DNA from: Bacteroidota bacterium
Lineage (GTDB): Bacteria; Bacteroidota; Bacteroidia; Cytophagales; Cytophagaceae
Assembly (NCBI GenBank): GCA_023458555.1
Contig: JAEWYS010000014.1
Coordinates: 310,001-374,000 of the forward strand
DNA: 64,000 nt
Direction: 5' to 3'
The notes under the pieces are model-generated. The model was not told where the DNA came from, made no database searches, and worked only from the letters and a program-made list of their open reading frames with translations. The translations under genes were made by a program, and so were the position numbers. Every line of letters begins with the position of its first letter. The first letter of the stretch is position 1. Positions 37,433-47,156 of the stretch are shown in pieces.

Positions 37433-38941
37433 TTACTTAGCCTCTGCAAGCATTTTCTCGCCTTTGGCGATTGCCTGATTAATATCACCGACAAGGTTAA
37501 AAGCAGCTTCCGGCAAATGATCAAGTTCACCATCCATGATCATGTTAAATCCTTTGATGGTATCCTTAATATCAACCAGTACTCCTTTCAAACCTGTAAA
37601 TTGTTCAGCAACATGGAACGGCTGAGAAAGGAAACGCTGTACTCTTCTTGCTCTGTGTACCGTCTGTTTATCATCTTCAGAAAGTTCATCCATACCAAGA
37701 ATGGCAATGATATCCTGAAGTTCCTTATAACGTTGTAAAATTTCCTTTACTTTCTGTGCAGTATTGTAATGCTCATCCCCAACAATGTCCGGGCTGAGGA
37801 TTCTTGAAGTAGAATCCAGCGGATCCACTGCAGGATAGATTCCAAGCTCTGAAATCTTTCTTGAAAGTACCGTAGTAGCATCAAGGTGAGCAAACGTTGT
37901 TGCCGGAGCAGGGTCAGTAAGGTCATCCGCAGGAACATAAACCGCCTGAACCGAAGTAATAGACCCTCTTTTTGTTGAGGTAATTCTTTCCTGCATAAGT
38001 CCCATTTCAGAAGCAAGTGTAGGCTGGTATCCAACTGCAGAAGGCATACGCCCAAGTAGAGCAGATACTTCAGAACCTGCCTGAGTAAAACGGAAAATAT
38101 TATCAATAAAGAAAAGAATATCACGACCGGCAGACTCTCCTTCTTCACCATCACGGAAATACTCAGCAATAGTAAGACCTGATAAAGCAACTCTGGCTCT
38201 CGCTCCCGGCGGCTCATTCATCTGACCAAATACGAAAGTCGCTTTGGAATCTTTTAATGCCTCCCGATCAACAGAAGCAAGATCCCATCCGCCTTCTTCC
38301 ATTGAGTGAAGGAACTTATCACCATACTTTACAATGCCTGCCTCAATCATTTCTCTGAGAAGGTCATTTCCTTCTCTCGTACGCTCACCAACACCGGCAA
38401 ACACTGACAAACCGGAGTATGCTTTCGCGATATTGTTGATCAGCTCCTGAATAAGTACGGTTTTACCCACACCTGCGCCACCAAAAAGACCGATTTTACC
38501 ACCTTTCGCATACGGCTCAATAAGGTCGATAACCTTTATACCGGTGAATAAAACTTCTGTTGAAGTAGAAAGATCCTCAAATCTCGGCGCAGATCTGTGA
38601 ATGGAAAGTCCTTTGGAACTTGCCGGCTGAGGGATACCATCAATAGCCTCACCCACTACGTTAAACAATCTACCTTTGATAGCTTCGCCCGTTGGCATCT
38701 GGATTGTTGACCCAAGGTCAGTTACCTCCATACCACGAACCATACCGTCAGTAGAATCCATTGCGATTGTTCTCACTCTGTCTTCGCCTAAATGCTGCTG
38801 ACATTCAAGAACTACTTTTTGTCCGTTTGCTTTTGTAACTTCCAAAGCATCCAGAATATTTGGCAGCTTGGTCCCCTCTCCTTCAAAACTCACATCTACC
38901 ACCGGACCAATGACTTGAGTAATTTTACCTTTGTTTGCCAT
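37433..38941 (-). CDS. atpD: ATP synthase F1 beta subunit
   Basis: 502 residues, ATG at 38941. This is the catalytic subunit that makes ATP at the cytoplasmic face. Walker A GGAGVGKTVLIQEL, the catalytic Glu region GVGERTREGNDL, Walker B DILFFIDNIFRFTQAG, and SSVQ-like ITSVQAVYVPADD are visible. A leaderless-type arrangement is not seen; a good Bacteroidota promoter lies 45 bases upstream. atpD-atpC forms a two-gene operon. Confidence 0.98.
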   Translation of the reverse strand: MANKGKITQVIGPVVDVSFEGEGTKLPNILDALEVTKANGQKVVLECQQHLGEDRVRTIAMDSTDGMVRGMEVTDLGSTIQMPTGEAIKGRLFNVVGEAIDGIPQPASSKGLSIHRSAPRFEDLSTSTEVLFTGIKVIDLIEPYAKGGKIGLFGGAGVGKTVLIQELINNIAKAYSGLSVFAGVGERTREGNDLLREMIEAGIVKYGDKFLHSMEEGGWDLASVDREALKDSKATFVFGQMNEPPGARARVALSGLTIAEYFRDGEEGESAGRDILFFIDNIFRFTQAGSEVSALLGRMPSAVGYQPTLASEMGLMQERITSTKRGSITSVQAVYVPADDLTDPAPATTFAHLDATTVLSRKISELGIYPAVDPLDSTSRILSPDIVGDEHYNTAQKVKEILQRYKELQDIIAILGMDELSEDDKQTVHRARRVQRFLSQPFHVAEQFTGLKGVLVDIKDTIKGFNMIMDGELDHLPEAAFNLVGDINQAIAKGEKMLAEAK

Positions 38942-38985
38942 TGTACTTTTACCTTTACGCGTATTTATTTATTGAAATGCGAACG

Positions 38986-39016
38986 CAAAACTAAACTTTA
39001 TCCTATTCTTAACAAA
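38986..39016 (-). promoter_or_regulatory. Promoter of atpD-atpC
   Basis: On the minus strand a TTTG at 39013-39016 (-33) is followed after 19 bases by TAGTTTTG at 38986-38993 (-7), a close match to the Bacteroidota consensus TTTG-N19-TAnnTTTG. It lies 45 bases before the atpD ATG. Confidence 0.7.
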
Positions 39017-39082
39017 AGATTGCCTGAATATTCTCTGTCAATTTAATCAGATTTATCCACATACTCTTATAAAAAAAAATGC

Positions 39083-39100
39083 AGCAGACCCGGGTCTGCT
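39083..39100 (-). terminator. Terminator of the lipoprotein subtilisin gene
   Basis: The 18-base perfect palindrome AGCAGACCCGGGTCTGCT is followed on the minus strand by a run of about 9 T residues. It lies about 90 bases past the protease stop. Confidence 0.88.
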
Positions 39101-39190
39101 AAAAACACAATCAGAACTTCTTATACTTATACAAACAACACTTCATTATATCTCAAAACAATAAATGCAAAGAGGATGTTTTGATTCCGG

Positions 39191-40399
39191 CTACCTTATA
39201 ATCATAACAGGGTCAGGTTCCCCATCCGGGTCATTTTTCACCACACCATCCTGAATCATACTGTTTTTCTGAAGCAAAAGGCCTGCAATATGAGGAGATG
39301 CCATAGAAGTTCCGCTTAAATACGCATAGTTACCTCCGGGATATGTTGAAATAATTTTGACGCCCGGAGCGCAAAAATCCACACATGATCCATAGTTTGA
39401 GAATGATGCAAAAGAATCGGTACTATCCATAGCGCTGACTGTAAAAACATTGGCATGGCTGACTCGCTGAGGTGAAAGAGTACACGCATTCTGTGATTCA
39501 TTTCCTGCTGCAATGGCAAAATATATGTTTTTTTCCGAGGCAATCTTCCGGACAAGCTGATCCAGTGTATTGGATACTCCACCGGACAAGCTCATATTAA
39601 CAACATCTCCTTTCCGGGCATACCGGTATACATAATCCAGGCCTTCCATTACATTTGAAACAGTACCATCGCCATTGCCGTCCATGATCTTTACAGAAAC
39701 CAGCACATTACCAGGGGCCACCCCTACTACTCCATAATCATTATCTATAGCTCCGATAATTCCTGCGACATGAGTTCCGTGCCCGTTCCTGTCATTCAAC
39801 CCGTTTTCTGAACACACGAAGGAAACCGAACGCTGCTGATCCACATTAAGATCAGGATGCTCCGGATCTATACCTGTATCCAGAATCCAGGCAGTATTTC
39901 CGGATGCAGTTCCCTTTCCGACTCTGCGCACTCCCCATGGATTTATCTGAGTGCTTACCTCACTGCTATTCTTATCAGATTTTTGTCCCAGGGAAACAAA
40001 GTAATCCCTCTCGACAGATTCAATTACCGGGTCTCGCTCCAGAGCTTTCACTGCCGAATCGGACAACTCTCCGGCAAAACCTTCAAATGCAGAATAATAA
40101 ACGTGTGTAACAGAACAGGCAAGTTTCTTTTTCGTGATGAGCTCATTTACCTTATTTCTGACGTGTCGCTTCCGGTCTTTGATATTCGCAATTGTCTCCG
40201 GGGTTTCGGCTTCCGATTTTAATGCAATAATATAGCGACCTTCCACAGCTTCTCCGCTATTCCCCTGAGGACACTGACTCACAGAAGATGATCCCCCATT
40301 GTCTGTTTGTGCCGGAGATTTTGGAAGTACAGCATCCGGTTTATTACAGGCGCTGACAATGCTGAAAAAAAACAGCAGAACGTAATAAGAAATTCGCAT
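39191..40399 (-). CDS. Subtilisin-like (S8, proteinase K-type) lipoprotein protease
   Basis: 402 residues, ATG at 40399. Lipoprotein signal ending FSIVSAC (Cys18), then an inhibitor-I9-type propeptide (about 50-130, GRYIIALKSE) and the catalytic domain: Asp in AWILDTGIDPEHPDL, His in RNGHGTHVAGIIG, oxyanion Asn in FAIAAGNES, Ser in LSGTSMASPHIAG. It is thus an exported, self-processing endoprotease attached to the membrane. It ends soon after the catalytic Ser helix, with no sorting domain. Intervening spacing to trkH (71 bases) leaves open whether it is co-transcribed. Confidence 0.93.
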   Translation of the reverse strand: MRISYYVLLFFFSIVSACNKPDAVLPKSPAQTDNGGSSSVSQCPQGNSGEAVEGRYIIALKSEAETPETIANIKDRKRHVRNKVNELITKKKLACSVTHVYYSAFEGFAGELSDSAVKALERDPVIESVERDYFVSLGQKSDKNSSEVSTQINPWGVRRVGKGTASGNTAWILDTGIDPEHPDLNVDQQRSVSFVCSENGLNDRNGHGTHVAGIIGAIDNDYGVVGVAPGNVLVSVKIMDGNGDGTVSNVMEGLDYVYRYARKGDVVNMSLSGGVSNTLDQLVRKIASEKNIYFAIAAGNESQNACTLSPQRVSHANVFTVSAMDSTDSFASFSNYGSCVDFCAPGVKIISTYPGGNYAYLSGTSMASPHIAGLLLQKNSMIQDGVVKNDPDGEPDPVMIIR

Positions 40400-40470
40400 T
40401 CCTGGTTGGGTTATCGGATTGCTAACAGCATAGTTCTGTTATTTAGTTCCCTGAACCGGGACAGCAGGAA

Positions 40471-42234
40471 CTATCCCACCATCAAATGGGCATTCGGATA
40501 CCGGTACGACTTGGCAGATGCCCGCTTGCTTATGGCAATGGCAAGAGTCAGAATCCCCACACGTCCCACAAACATGGAAACTGCAATTACAATTTTACCA
40601 GCAGCCGACAATGAAGACGTTATGCCTTTTGATAACCCTACTGTACCAAACGCTGAAACCTGTTCAAACAGGAGATCAATAAACATCTTTCCGGGTTCGG
40701 CAAGTATTAATATAAAAAGGGACAAAAAATTAAAGGCAACAGCAAAAGCAAATACAGAGAAGGCCCTGAAAATAATATCCTGGGTAATGGTTCTTCGGCC
40801 GATTTCCACCTTACCTTTCTCGGTAATCGTAGCGATAGCAGTAGCAAAAATTATCAGAAACGTAGACGTTTTTATCCCGCCGCCCGTAGATGCAGGAGAA
40901 GCTCCGATAAACATCAGAAACACCATAATTATGGCTGTCGCGTTGGTGATCTTTCCCAGATCTACCGAGTGAAAACCAGCCGAGCGTGTTACAACAGACT
41001 GAAAAAATGAGGCGACCATTTTTTCCATAAAGTTCATCCCGTGTAACACATTTTCCCTTTCCAAAAGATAAAAACTTAACGTTCCGAAAATCAGCAAGGC
41101 CAGTGATGTATAGAGCGCTACTTTGGTTGATAAATGCCAGTCTTTCCAAGGATATTTCAGACGATCCCGCAATTTTCGGATATTAAACAAATCATCCAGC
41201 ACGGGGAACCCCAGTCCTCCGAGAATGACGGCAAAAGCCAGTACAACATGAAGCAAATATGCAGTACGCAATACAGGTTCATAGATCCCATTGGGGTACA
41301 GGCTAAATCCGGCATTACAAAACGCAGCAACAGCATGAAAAAGTGAATAGTAAAACTTTTGCCATACCGACGTAAAGTATACATCAGGTGTCCAGCTAAA
41401 AAAAACAAAAATGGTAAATAACAGCTCAATAGCCAGCGTAATGAATATAATTGTTTTGAATAACCCCCTTGCCGAAATCAGTGACTCTGTACTATAAATA
41501 TCCTGTACAATAGTCTGATGCCTGATACCAATCGCATTGGTAAAAAAAGTGGAAAAGAATGTAGCAAACGAAATAATTCCCAAACCACCAAGTTGAAATA
41601 ATACAAGTATTATTAATTGCCCTTTAAAAGTAAAATAGGTGGAGATATCCACCACACTTAATCCGGTTACACAACCTGCACTGGTTGCAGTAAAGAACGC
41701 ATCGATAAAAGGCATACTTTTTTTACCGTAACTTGCAGTCGGAAGCATTAATAAAGCTGTCCCGACAAAAATCAGAAGCAGAAAGCTCAACAGAAACATT
41801 GTAGTTGGCTTAAATGCAACAAGATTTATTCTCGTACTGATTTTAACCAGTTCATAAATACTCAAAAAAATCAGGCAGGGTGCGATACAATACTTATAGA
41901 AAGCAATTTCTGATGAAAAGGCATAAAAATCTTCAAGTAAATAACTGAGTCCGATAAACAGCAGAAAGAAAATTTCAAGAGAAGTACGGTATAAAAAGTT
42001 TGCTCTCCTGAACGAATACAGCAAACGTAGTAAATAATTTATAAGATAGGCAATATAAGCAAGATCAAATCCTGCATTCAGCAGATTAACAAGATCATCT
42101 TCAAGGTAAAAACCAAACCTGGCAACCGTAAGGCCCAATGTAACAAATGCAGTAAGCAGGCTTGCAATACGAAGCAGAAAATATACAGAAAGCTTACTGC
42201 TATAAAGCAGCTTATTGAGCGATTCCGGCCACAT
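40471..42234 (-). CDS. trkH: TrkH-family potassium uptake protein
   Basis: 587 residues, ATG at 42234, overlapping the rfaE1 stop by 23 bases. The core (about 150-580) has the four-fold repeated membrane-pore-membrane unit of K+ channels of the Trk/Ktr/HKT type, with selectivity-like loops (TSAGCVTGLSVVD, CNAGFSLYPNGIY, TRSAGFHSVDLG, FGTVGLSKG). The N-terminal 150 residues add about four membrane helices beyond a minimal TrkH. It moves K+ inward across the cytoplasmic membrane. The regulatory partner TrkA/KtrA is not in the window; overlap with rfaE1 suggests co-translation. Confidence 0.9.
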   Translation of the reverse strand: MWPESLNKLLYSSKLSVYFLLRIASLLTAFVTLGLTVARFGFYLEDDLVNLLNAGFDLAYIAYLINYLLRLLYSFRRANFLYRTSLEIFFLLFIGLSYLLEDFYAFSSEIAFYKYCIAPCLIFLSIYELVKISTRINLVAFKPTTMFLLSFLLLIFVGTALLMLPTASYGKKSMPFIDAFFTATSAGCVTGLSVVDISTYFTFKGQLIILVLFQLGGLGIISFATFFSTFFTNAIGIRHQTIVQDIYSTESLISARGLFKTIIFITLAIELLFTIFVFFSWTPDVYFTSVWQKFYYSLFHAVAAFCNAGFSLYPNGIYEPVLRTAYLLHVVLAFAVILGGLGFPVLDDLFNIRKLRDRLKYPWKDWHLSTKVALYTSLALLIFGTLSFYLLERENVLHGMNFMEKMVASFFQSVVTRSAGFHSVDLGKITNATAIIMVFLMFIGASPASTGGGIKTSTFLIIFATAIATITEKGKVEIGRRTITQDIIFRAFSVFAFAVAFNFLSLFILILAEPGKMFIDLLFEQVSAFGTVGLSKGITSSLSAAGKIVIAVSMFVGRVGILTLAIAISKRASAKSYRYPNAHLMVG

Positions 42235-43249
42235 CAGGCAGCAGATTTAACCGCAAAATCTCTTTTAGCAGAACATTTTTATCAATTGGCACAACACCGA
42301 CGTATTCACATACGATACCACCTGCCAGATTGGCAATAGCTGCTATACGGTCAGGACTGAGTCCAAGGGCATAGCATGCGGCAGCTACGCTGATAACGGT
42401 ATCTCCGGCACCCGAAACATCCGATATCTCTCTTTTATGCGCCGGGATATGACAGTGCTCCTTTTCTGATTCCACATACACACCCTGATCAGAAAGGGTT
42501 ATCAGAATTAGCTCAGGCTGCAATACAGCTCTGAGTTGTGCAACAGCAGCCTTTAGCTCATCCGGCTCATTCAAACCTGAATCAAGCTTAAGTCCTTCCT
42601 TTAATTCTTTTTTGTTGGGCTTGAAAAGAGAAACATTCTTATAGGATAGAAAATTGCGTTTTTTAGGGTCAACCACTGTCGGAATTCCTCTTTCATTACA
42701 AAAATCAACAACCTCCTTAATAAGATTCTCACTTAGTACTCCTTTGTCATAATCTTCAAAGATTACCACATCAGCCTGAGGTAGCAATGAGAAAAGTCTT
42801 TCCTTCAGCGCCTCGTTTTCTGTTTCATCCAAAAGTGAATCCTGTTCCGCATCAAGACGAATCAGGTGGTGAGAGCCGGACATTACCCGATGCTTAATGG
42901 TTGTAATTCGGGATTCACTGATAACAATACCTTCCGAAGAAAGTCCGTTTTTACTTAAAAGCCCCAGAAACTCCTTACCTTCTCTGTCTGATCCGATAAC
43001 AGAGCATAAAATTGGAGTAGCCCCCAATGACTGCACATTCAGTGCTACATTGGCGGCTCCCCCGAGACGTTTATCGCGATGATTGACCAAAACTACCGGG
43101 ACCGGCGCTTCCGGTGAAATACGATCAACTTTTCCCCACAGGTACGAATCAATCATTACATCACCAATAATCAATACCTTTAACCTGGTTATTGATTCGA
43201 GGAATCCTTCAGATCCCGGATTTTTGCTTATTGAAGTTTGGCAAGACAT
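42212..43249 (-). CDS. rfaE1: RfaE1-type heptose kinase (PfkB family)
   Basis: 345 residues, ATG at 43249, overlapping the aminotransferase stop by 22 bases. It phosphorylates D-glycero-beta-D-manno-heptose 7-phosphate for lipopolysaccharide core synthesis. Family motifs: IIGDVMIDSYLWGKVDRISPEAPVP in pieces (GDVMIDSYLWG), GGAANVALN and the ATP/catalytic motif SDVSGAGDTV. The cytidylyltransferase half of HldE is absent, so it is the kinase-only form. Same-strand neighbours are an aminotransferase and trkH. Confidence 0.88.
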   Translation of the reverse strand: MSCQTSISKNPGSEGFLESITRLKVLIIGDVMIDSYLWGKVDRISPEAPVPVVLVNHRDKRLGGAANVALNVQSLGATPILCSVIGSDREGKEFLGLLSKNGLSSEGIVISESRITTIKHRVMSGSHHLIRLDAEQDSLLDETENEALKERLFSLLPQADVVIFEDYDKGVLSENLIKEVVDFCNERGIPTVVDPKKRNFLSYKNVSLFKPNKKELKEGLKLDSGLNEPDELKAAVAQLRAVLQPELILITLSDQGVYVESEKEHCHIPAHKREISDVSGAGDTVISVAAACYALGLSPDRIAAIANLAGGIVCEYVGVVPIDKNVLLKEILRLNLLPDVAGIAQ

Positions 43250-44442
43250 TCTTTTATTCTTCTCAATGCTTCTTTCAGATTATCATCAGAAGCAGCAAAG
43301 GAGATTCTTATACAATCGGGAGCTCCGAAAGCATCTCCTCCAACACTTGATACATAAACATCATTCAGAATATGCATAGAAAGATCAGAAGCTTTTTCGA
43401 TACGGGTTCCATCAGGAGCAGTCTTACCCAGGTAAGCACTGACATCAGGAAAAGCATAGAACGCACCGGTTGGAACGTTAACCTTCAGTCCCGGAATCTC
43501 TTTGAGAAGTCCGATCACAAGATCTCTTCTTCTTCTGTAAGCTTCTGCCATTTCTTTAGGCGCTGAAAGATCTCCGTTGACAGCTGCAAGGGAAGCTTTC
43601 TGAGCGATAGAGCAAGTACCGGAAGTAACCTGCCCCTGAATTTTATCGCAAGCTGCAGCTATGTACTTCGGAGCACCGATATAACCCACTCTCCAGCCTG
43701 TCATGGCAAAGCCCTTGGATACTCCGTTGACTGTAACAACTCTTTCTTTTATCTCAGCGATTGAACCAATACTGAAATGAGAACCCTCAAAATTGATGTA
43801 CTCATAAATCTCATCAGCGATAACAACAATGCGTTCATTTTTTTCAACAACCTCTGCAATAGCCCGCAATTCCTTTTCTGTAAACACAGATCCCGTAGGA
43901 TTACAGGGAGTTGAAAACAAAATAGCTTTGGTATTCGGAGTAATCGCCTGAGCAACCTGTTCTGCTGTAACCTTGAAATCATTTTCGATTCCACCGGAAA
44001 CTACAACGGGGGTACCTTCGGCAAGTTTAACCATTTCTATGTAGCTTACCCAATAAGGTGCAAAAATAATAACTTCGTCTCCCGGGTCAACGATACTAAG
44101 CAGCACATTGGCAATCGATTGCTTTGCACCGGTAGAAACAACAACATTCTCCATTTCCCAGTGAAGATTGTTATCTCTTTTAAATTTCTCGGCAATAGCC
44201 TTTCTTAATTCCGGATATCCCGGTACCGGAGTATAGGTTGTAAAACCTTCATCAATTGCCTTCTTAGCAGCATCCTTTATATATTGAGGAGTCGGAAAAT
44301 CAGGCTCTCCGACACTAAGGCTTATTACTTTATGACCCTGAGCTGCCAGTTCTCTGGCTTTTTTTGTCATAGCCAGCGTTTCAGATTCTGCCAGCGCATT
44401 CAATCTTTGTGAAAGAAGATTTGTTTCAGTTATTGCTGTCAT
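43228..44442 (-). CDS. Class I PLP-dependent aminotransferase (aspartate aminotransferase type)
   Basis: 404 residues, ATG at 44442. PLP lysine motif NGVSKGFAMTGWRVGY and the substrate-binding STPCNPTGSVF place it in fold type I, subgroup I-gamma aspartate (or aspartate/prephenate) aminotransferases. YTPVPGYPELRKAIAEKF is typical. It transfers the amino group of aspartate to 2-oxoglutarate or related keto acids. It opens the aminotransferase-rfaE1-trkH operon, with a TAATTTTG -7 element 25 bases before the start. Substrate preference cannot be settled here. Confidence 0.93.
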   Translation of the reverse strand: MTAITETNLLSQRLNALAESETLAMTKKARELAAQGHKVISLSVGEPDFPTPQYIKDAAKKAIDEGFTTYTPVPGYPELRKAIAEKFKRDNNLHWEMENVVVSTGAKQSIANVLLSIVDPGDEVIIFAPYWVSYIEMVKLAEGTPVVVSGGIENDFKVTAEQVAQAITPNTKAILFSTPCNPTGSVFTEKELRAIAEVVEKNERIVVIADEIYEYINFEGSHFSIGSIAEIKERVVTVNGVSKGFAMTGWRVGYIGAPKYIAAACDKIQGQVTSGTCSIAQKASLAAVNGDLSAPKEMAEAYRRRRDLVIGLLKEIPGLKVNVPTGAFYAFPDVSAYLGKTAPDGTRIEKASDLSMHILNDVYVSSVGGDAFGAPDCIRISFAASDDNLKEALRRIKECLAKLQ

Positions 44443-44467
44443 TATTACGTCTAAATTAGATCCGCGG

Positions 44468-44475
44468 CAAAATTA
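44468..44475 (-). promoter_or_regulatory. Candidate promoter (-7 element) of the aminotransferase-rfaE1-trkH operon
   Basis: On the minus strand TAATTTTG fits TAnnTTTG, 25 bases before the ATG. No clear -33 TTG was seen. Confidence 0.45.
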
Positions 44476-44522
44476 TAGATAATACCGTAATGAAACTATC
44501 CTATGAGATTTTTTTTAATGAA

Positions 44523-46478
44523 TTAGCCAAGATTACGGATAGAGCGCAACAGCAAATGCAAGTCTGTCAGAAGAGTATACTCTTTGGCATACTTAAAATT
44601 GAGTTTGTATACGGTCTGGGTGTCAAGTTTTGATCCTTTCAGGTAAGTTACCGGATTAATAATCCCTTTCTTTATTCTGGGCAAAGAGAATTCATCATTA
44701 TTTGAAAAACCTACCCATGAATATGAACCACCCAATACTTTGAAGATATTGCTGTAAAAAGCTGATTTGTTTTTTATAAAGAAAATCAGAAGAGGAGAAA
44801 AAATAAACAAAACAAGGGAAGCCACACAATCAAAGATTCGTTTATTGCGGATATTATCCTTTTTCAGAATGCTAAGTTCAATATTGACTGTGTAAAACTC
44901 TCCGGGTTTATTTTTAGAATTACTGCCAATAATATAATTACCGGCATCCGGCACAATCTTAAACTCAAGCACTCGATGATCCAGCTTGCTCATCCATTCA
45001 ATAATACTGTTTGCGCCAATATCCTTCGAACAGAAAATAAGCTCATCAATCCTGTAAAAGCTGATAATATCATCCAGCTGATCTGTACTACCTATATTAA
45101 GGCTGCTTTTACTTCTTTTCTGAGTATAAGGAGTAATAAAACCAACAATCTGTAAATTGGAGTAATTCGACTCATGCAGAATTTCCATTACTCTCATACT
45201 CTCATCATTGCCTCCGACAATCAGAATGCGTTTTCGTTTATCAGACCCAATGGACAGGTTTCGATAACGAGCATAATGTATAAGAAGACGCAATGAAAAC
45301 ATTACTCCGAAAGCTAGTCCTCCACCGAGTAAAATAAGCGCTTTGGAAAAACGATACGGATCAAAAAAGTTACTGATAGCCGAAATAAAGAAAGTACCTA
45401 CAACCAGGCCCTTAAACAAAGAACCTACTGTACCATTCTTTTCATATCCTCCATTGTAATATACAGACAGTTGCCAGATTAAAATGTATAATGGCACCAC
45501 CAGATTCATAAACACAGGAGCATAAACTCCTTCCGTCACCTTCATATCCGTTTCCCACCAACTTTTTAGCAGATACATTCCACCATATATCAGAGCCGCA
45601 TCTGCCAAAGGAAGCATAAGCTTTTTGACTGCCCTGTACCCAATTGCCATAGCAGCCCGAATGTAGATGGCAATATTGATCAGAAAGCTGAACAACCATG
45701 CATTTTTGCTGGAAAAATGTTTTTCCGCAAAAATGATCATTGCTTTATAAAAAATAAAAACATAGTTGATGCTCGTTTTCTTAGTACTTTCCCCTTTATA
45801 ATGAATTATTCTGGTGTCCGGGTAATAATAGTTTTTATATCCGGCTTTCAGTATACGATAAGAAAGATCAATATCCTCTCCATACATAAAGTAATCTTCA
45901 TCAAGATAGCCGATCTGATCAAGCACACTTTTACGCATAAACATAAAAGCTCCGGACAGAATCTCTACTTCATGTGTTTGTTCTTTATCCAAAAAACCAA
46001 GATGATAGCGGCCAAACTTTCTGGAAGCAGGAAATAATGCCGCTAATCCGAAAATTTTATAAAAAGCGACTGCCGGAGAAGGGAGTCCTCTCTTGGACTC
46101 AGGAAGAAAAACACCTTTTCCATCGAGCATCTTCACACCAAGCCCCCCGGCTTCGGGGCGGGCATCCATAAAGGAAATACATTTCAAAAACGTATCTTCC
46201 TCAACCAGCGTATCAGGATTTAATAAAAGAACATACTCTCCTTTTGCAATCTTTATTCCCTGATTATTAGCTTTGCTAAAGCCGACATTCTTTTTATTCC
46301 GGATCAGAATCACCTCCGGATACTTTGTTGTAAGCATTTCTACAGAGCCGTCCACAGAGTTATTGTCTACTACAATAATCTCACCGGTGATATGTACCAT
46401 GGCATTTCTGACAGAGCCCAAAGCCTGATCCAGAAAATGACATACATTATAATTGACCAGAATTACGGATAACTTCAT
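44523..46478 (-). CDS. GT2 glycosyltransferase fused to a membrane and nucleotide-binding domain
   Basis: 651 residues, ATG overlapping the recR stop by four bases (ATGA). Residues 1 to about 235 are a GT-A glycosyltransferase (LSVILVNYNVCHFLDQAL, EIIVVDNNSVDGSVEML, NPDTLVEED, GAFMFMRKSVLD, EDIDLSYRI). Then come about five membrane helices (about 255-395) and a Rossmann-like fold (KRILIVGGNDESMRVMEIL) as in the CoA-binding part of undecaprenyl-phosphate sugar transferases, ending with another hydrophobic helix (about 560-580). The bacterial sugar-transferase catalytic domain itself is not recognisable. Probably an envelope polysaccharide enzyme. The recR link is positional. Confidence 0.85.
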   Translation of the reverse strand: MKLSVILVNYNVCHFLDQALGSVRNAMVHITGEIIVVDNNSVDGSVEMLTTKYPEVILIRNKKNVGFSKANNQGIKIAKGEYVLLLNPDTLVEEDTFLKCISFMDARPEAGGLGVKMLDGKGVFLPESKRGLPSPAVAFYKIFGLAALFPASRKFGRYHLGFLDKEQTHEVEILSGAFMFMRKSVLDQIGYLDEDYFMYGEDIDLSYRILKAGYKNYYYPDTRIIHYKGESTKKTSINYVFIFYKAMIIFAEKHFSSKNAWLFSFLINIAIYIRAAMAIGYRAVKKLMLPLADAALIYGGMYLLKSWWETDMKVTEGVYAPVFMNLVVPLYILIWQLSVYYNGGYEKNGTVGSLFKGLVVGTFFISAISNFFDPYRFSKALILLGGGLAFGVMFSLRLLIHYARYRNLSIGSDKRKRILIVGGNDESMRVMEILHESNYSNLQIVGFITPYTQKRSKSSLNIGSTDQLDDIISFYRIDELIFCSKDIGANSIIEWMSKLDHRVLEFKIVPDAGNYIIGSNSKNKPGEFYTVNIELSILKKDNIRNKRIFDCVASLVLFIFSPLLIFFIKNKSAFYSNIFKVLGGSYSWVGFSNNDEFSLPRIKKGIINPVTYLKGSKLDTQTVYKLNFKYAKEYTLLTDLHLLLRSIRNLG

Positions 46479-47086
46479 TCTATCGCTTTAAAAATGGTTC
46501 GGCTTACAATACTCCTTCCTAAGGTTACTTCATCAGTATATTCCAGCTCACCTCCGATTGCTATTCCTCTGGCAATTACCGTAACCTTAACAGGTAGTTC
46601 TTTCAGCTTTTTAGTAATATAGAACGCTGTAGTATCACCTTCCATGCTCGGACTCAGGGCCAGGATTATCTCCTGAACAGACTGTCCCCTCACCCGTTCA
46701 ATAAGTGATTCAATATTCAGTTGCGAAGGTCCAATGCCATTTAATGGTGAAATAATCCCACCCAAAACATGATATAAACCTTTGTACTGGCTGGTATTTT
46801 CAATGGCAAGCAGATCCGGAGCATCTTCTACTACACAAATAATTGACTGGTCCCTGTATGAGCCTGAACAGATACTGCATACCTCCTCATCCGAGATATT
46901 ATGACAGTGTCTGCAATACTTGACTTTTGTTCGCAGATTTATTAACGCAGAAGCCAGTTCCGAGGTTGTCTCCTGGTCTTCCCTGAGTAGATGTAATGCC
47001 AGTCTTAAGGCTGTTTTTTTCCCAATACCGGGCAGCTTCGCTATTTCATTAACTGCTTCTTCAATCAGCCTTGAGGGGAAAATCAT
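46475..47086 (-). CDS. recR: Recombination mediator RecR
   Basis: 203 residues, standard length. An HhH-like start (LPGIGKKTALRLALHLL), a zinc finger CRHCHNISDEEVCSIC and a TOPRIM domain (ICVVEDAPDLLAIENT) are followed by YHVLGGIISPLNGIGP. With RecO and RecF it loads RecA on gapped DNA. Its TGA overlaps the ATG of the glycosyltransferase gene. Confidence 0.97.
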   Translation of the reverse strand: MIFPSRLIEEAVNEIAKLPGIGKKTALRLALHLLREDQETTSELASALINLRTKVKYCRHCHNISDEEVCSICSGSYRDQSIICVVEDAPDLLAIENTSQYKGLYHVLGGIISPLNGIGPSQLNIESLIERVRGQSVQEIILALSPSMEGDTTAFYITKKLKELPVKVTVIARGIAIGGELEYTDEVTLGRSIVSRTIFKAIE

Positions 47087-47156
47087 GTTCTAGTATAAAA
47101 ACGAATACTTCTGCATATAAACGAAATTATATACAGAATAATTGCGGAATTGTTTC

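Noticed and set aside
39191..40399. Second subtilisin as part of the peptide-maturation locus
   Set aside because: It lies 30 kb away, is a secreted lipoprotein with propeptide and lacks the PatG domain.
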